A stretch of 64,000 bases of DNA from positions 1 through 64,000 of the forward strand of contig NZ_CANKXW010000009.1 in NCBI RefSeq assembly GCF_947487805.1, read 5' to 3'. The position numbers and the translations under genes were made by a program. The notes under the pieces are model-generated. The model saw nothing but the letters and a program-made list of their open reading frames with translations, did not search any database and had not been told where the DNA came from. Positions 62,129-64,000 of the stretch are shown here, in pieces. Within the stretch, counting starts at the first letter, position 1. Each line of letters starts with the position of its first letter. Origin of the DNA: an uncultured Tateyamaria sp. Lineage in GTDB: Bacteria; Pseudomonadota; Alphaproteobacteria; Rhodobacterales; Rhodobacteraceae.

Positions 62129-63510
62129 CCTGCCACGTCGCCGTCATCGATATCGGCAAGACCAACGCCAAGCTGGTGCTGGTGGACCGGGCAAGCCTGC
62201 GTGAAATCGCGGTGATCACGCGGCCCAACACCGTTCTGGCGGGCCCGCCATGGCCGCATTTCGACGTGGAGGGGCACTGGGCCTTTCTGCTGGACGGGCT
62301 GCGCGATTTCCATGCCGCGCACGGGGTGGATGCGATTTCGATCACCACCCATGGGGCCTGTGCCGCGCTGCTGGATGCGGCGGGGGATCTGACGGCGCCG
62401 ATCCTCGACTACGAACATGCCGGGCCGGACGAACTGGACGCGGCCTATGCCGCCATCCGCCCGCCCTTTGCCGAGACGGGATCACCGCGTCTGGCCGGTG
62501 GGCTGAACATCGGCGCGCAGCTGTTCTGGCAGTTCGACCGTGACCCCGGACTGCGGACGCGGACCCGGCACATCGTCACCTATCCGCAATACTGGGCTGC
62601 GCGCCTGACCGGGGTGGTTGCCATGGATGTCACGTCGCTGGGCTGTCACACCGATCTGTGGGCCCCGCAGATGGGTGCGTTTTCCACGTCGGTGGATCGG
62701 CTGGGCATCCGCGACAAGCTGGCGCCTGTGCGCCGCCCTTCGGATGTTCTGGGCACGATCCTGCCCGACATCGCCGCCCGGACCGGGTTGCGCCCGGACA
62801 CGCCGGTGCAGTGCGGTATCCACGATTCCAACGCGTCGCTTTTGCCCTATGTGCTGGAGCGGCGCGGGAGCTTTGGCGTTGTGTCTACCGGCACTTGGGT
62901 GATCGCGATGGCCATGGGCGGGCGGGATGTGCCGCTGGATCCCGCGCGCGACACGTTGATCAACGTGACCGCACTGGGCCAACCGGCGCCATCGGCGCGG
63001 TTCATGGGCGGGCGTGAACATGATGTGGCCAGCGCCGGGGCCTATCCCGCGCCCACGGCGCGCGACATTGCGCAAGTGCTGGAGGGGCGGATCATGCTGA
63101 TGCCGTCCGTGGCGCCGGACACAGGCCCCTATCGCGGGCAGGACGCCGCGTGGTTGGGGGCGGAGCCGCCTGTGGGGTCAGGCGCGCGCGGGGCGACAGT
63201 GGCATTCTACCTCGCCCTCGTGACGGCGGAGTGCCTGTCCAATATCGGCCACAGCGGCCCCATTATCGTCGAAGGGCCATTTGCACAGAACGCGCCCTAT
63301 CTGCGCATGTTGGCGGTCGCGGCGGGGGCAGAGGTGCTGCGCGCGGCTGGCACCACCGGCACCAGCGCCGGGGCCGCGATGCTGGTCGCACATGCGGGGG
63401 CCGTGTCGCCGGTGGATACGCAGGCCGTGCCCGTGGATGCCGCAGACCGCGTGGCCTTGCAGAGCTATGCCACCGCATGGCGCGCGGCGGTTGCGGCGCG
63501 CGAGGCCTAG
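62125..63510 (+). CDS. rhaK: FGGY-family rhamnulose kinase
   Basis: 461 residues of the ASKHA fold. The N-terminal phosphate-1 motif is [15 protein letters not shown]; the nucleotide pocket contains [11 protein letters not shown], and ATP-domain glycine loops include [12 protein letters not shown]. The expected catalytic Asp is in [13 protein letters not shown]. It phosphorylates L-rhamnulose at C1. The kinase of Rhizobium leguminosarum in the same gene position is also needed for transport. It overlaps rhaM (ATGA). Its TAG stop shares CTAG with the stop of the opposing LysR gene. Confidence 0.87.
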   Translation: MTCHVAVIDIGKTNAKLVLVDRASLREIAVITRPNTVLAGPPWPHFDVEGHWAFLLDGLRDFHAAHGVDAISITTHGACAALLDAAGDLTAPILDYEHAGPDELDAAYAAIRPPFAETGSPRLAGGLNIGAQLFWQFDRDPGLRTRTRHIVTYPQYWAARLTGVVAMDVTSLGCHTDLWAPQMGAFSTSVDRLGIRDKLAPVRRPSDVLGTILPDIAARTGLRPDTPVQCGIHDSNASLLPYVLERRGSFGVVSTGTWVIAMAMGGRDVPLDPARDTLINVTALGQPAPSARFMGGREHDVASAGAYPAPTARDIAQVLEGRIMLMPSVAPDTGPYRGQDAAWLGAEPPVGSGARGATVAFYLALVTAECLSNIGHSGPIIVEGPFAQNAPYLRMLAVAAGAEVLRAAGTTGTSAGAAMLVAHAGAVSPVDTQAVPVDAADRVALQSYATAWRAAVAAREA

Positions 63511-64000
63511 GGCCGATCCACGATGTACTGCGCCGGACCATCGGCGGCAAAGCTGGCGCAGCAGGCATCGACAAAGCGCTGCACGATCCGGCGCGGCGCG
63601 GCCTTGTCATAGCCGATGGCGAGGGTCAGGGGCGGCAGCGCCTCGGTGATGGGGCGTTCGACGATTGCGTCACCCGCATAGGTCTGTGACAGGGTCGGGC
63701 GCATGTTCAGGATGGCACAGCCGCGCCCGGCGCCCACGAGGCTGCGCACCATCTCGGTTGAATTTGCATAGGCCACCACGGGGGCCTGCCGCGCGCCGGG
63801 TTCAAACAGCCCTTCATAATAGGTGGCGGCGACGGGGCGGTTCAGCACCACGAGCGGTTCGCGCGCGATCTGTGCGATGGAGACGGACGCCTGCCGCGCC
63901 AGCGGGTGTGCCGCGGGCAGAAGGCAGTAGGGCGGGGCCTCGATCAGCGTGTCATAGGCGACGTTTGGGCGCACGTCCTCGGCCACGAAAAGGATCACGT
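63507..64000 (-). CDS. LysR-type regulator, C-terminal part (runs off window)
   Basis: At least 164 residues of a LysR effector domain: LLPAAHPLARQASVSIAQIA, EPLVVLNRPVAATYY, NSTEMVRSLVGAGRGCAIL and a C-terminal helix (RRIVQRFVDACCASF). The frame is open to the right edge, so the DNA-binding half lies outside. It is tail-to-tail with rhaK and probably regulates genes beyond the window. Confidence 0.75.
   Translation of the reverse strand, partial: VILFVAEDVRPNVAYDTLIEAPPYCLLPAAHPLARQASVSIAQIAREPLVVLNRPVAATYYEGLFEPGARQAPVVAYANSTEMVRSLVGAGRGCAILNMRPTLSQTYAGDAIVERPITEALPPLTLAIGYDKAAPRRIVQRFVDACCASFAADGPAQYIVDRP

Overview
The window looks like a chromosomal or chromid segment of a marine alphaproteobacterium of the Roseobacter group (Rhodobacteraceae). 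The sequence is GC-rich. It is dominated by periplasmic-binding-protein importers (two-component-permease ABC, TRAP and sugar ABC types), LysR/GntR/XRE/DeoR regulators and catabolic enzymes. Many genes are joined by 1-4 base ATGA-type overlaps. The gene content is almost entirely accessory catabolism. I see no rRNA, tRNA, CRISPR array or replication origin. The family-level calls come from reading the proteins; no database search was run.

Region 1 (1-5.3 kb) is AT-richer and partly decayed. It holds an IS3-type transposase remnant, two small hypothetical genes, a PLP racemase/DUF1611 pair resembling D-amino-acid metabolism, a small operon for a secreted Cys-rich repeat protein (its first gene frameshifted), and fragments of a 2OG-Fe(II) oxygenase and a tyrosine recombinase. 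Region 2 (5.3-13.3 kb) is a LysR gene divergent from a family-5 ABC importer that leads into an allophanate hydrolase gene. Region 3 (13.3-17.7 kb) holds small secreted, membrane and regulatory genes: a Spy/CpxP-like protein, Crp/Fnr, MarR with a Cys tail, and TetR with two matching operators.

Region 4 (17.8-38.2 kb) is a catabolic island with four LysR genes. It carries an enoyl-CoA hydratase, an SDR, a CmcJ-like enzyme, a 2OG oxygenase, an MttB-like methyltransferase/SRPBCC/racemase-fold/DMGDH-like operon, a class III aminotransferase, an aldehyde dehydrogenase, an aspartate dehydrogenase, a DHDPS-like lyase, a 3-hydroxyanthranilate dioxygenase and a TRAP importer. Three similar LysR-type boxes (G[GA]TAT-N11-ATA[CT]C) lie in front of the aldehyde dehydrogenase, between the aspartate dehydrogenase and lyase genes, and in front of the dioxygenase-TRAP operon. 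They suggest one regulon for an undescribed pathway.

Region 5 (38.4-49.6 kb, minus strand) contains the gamma-glutamylmethylamide/N-methylglutamate synthase genes (gmaS-mgsABC order) with an XRE-cupin regulator, an old-yellow-enzyme homologue, a hydantoin-racemase-like enzyme and a complete spermidine/putrescine-type ABC importer. A GntR gene is divergent from it. Region 6 (49.8-52.8 kb) has GntR, GNAT, AraC and a YbhB/YbcL protein. Region 7 (52.8-63.5 kb) is a complete L-rhamnose locus in the rhizobial arrangement: isomerase and aldolase-dehydrogenase on one strand, and rhaR-S-T-P-Q-mutarotase-kinase on the other, around an operator-rich intergenic region. A LysR gene runs off the right edge.
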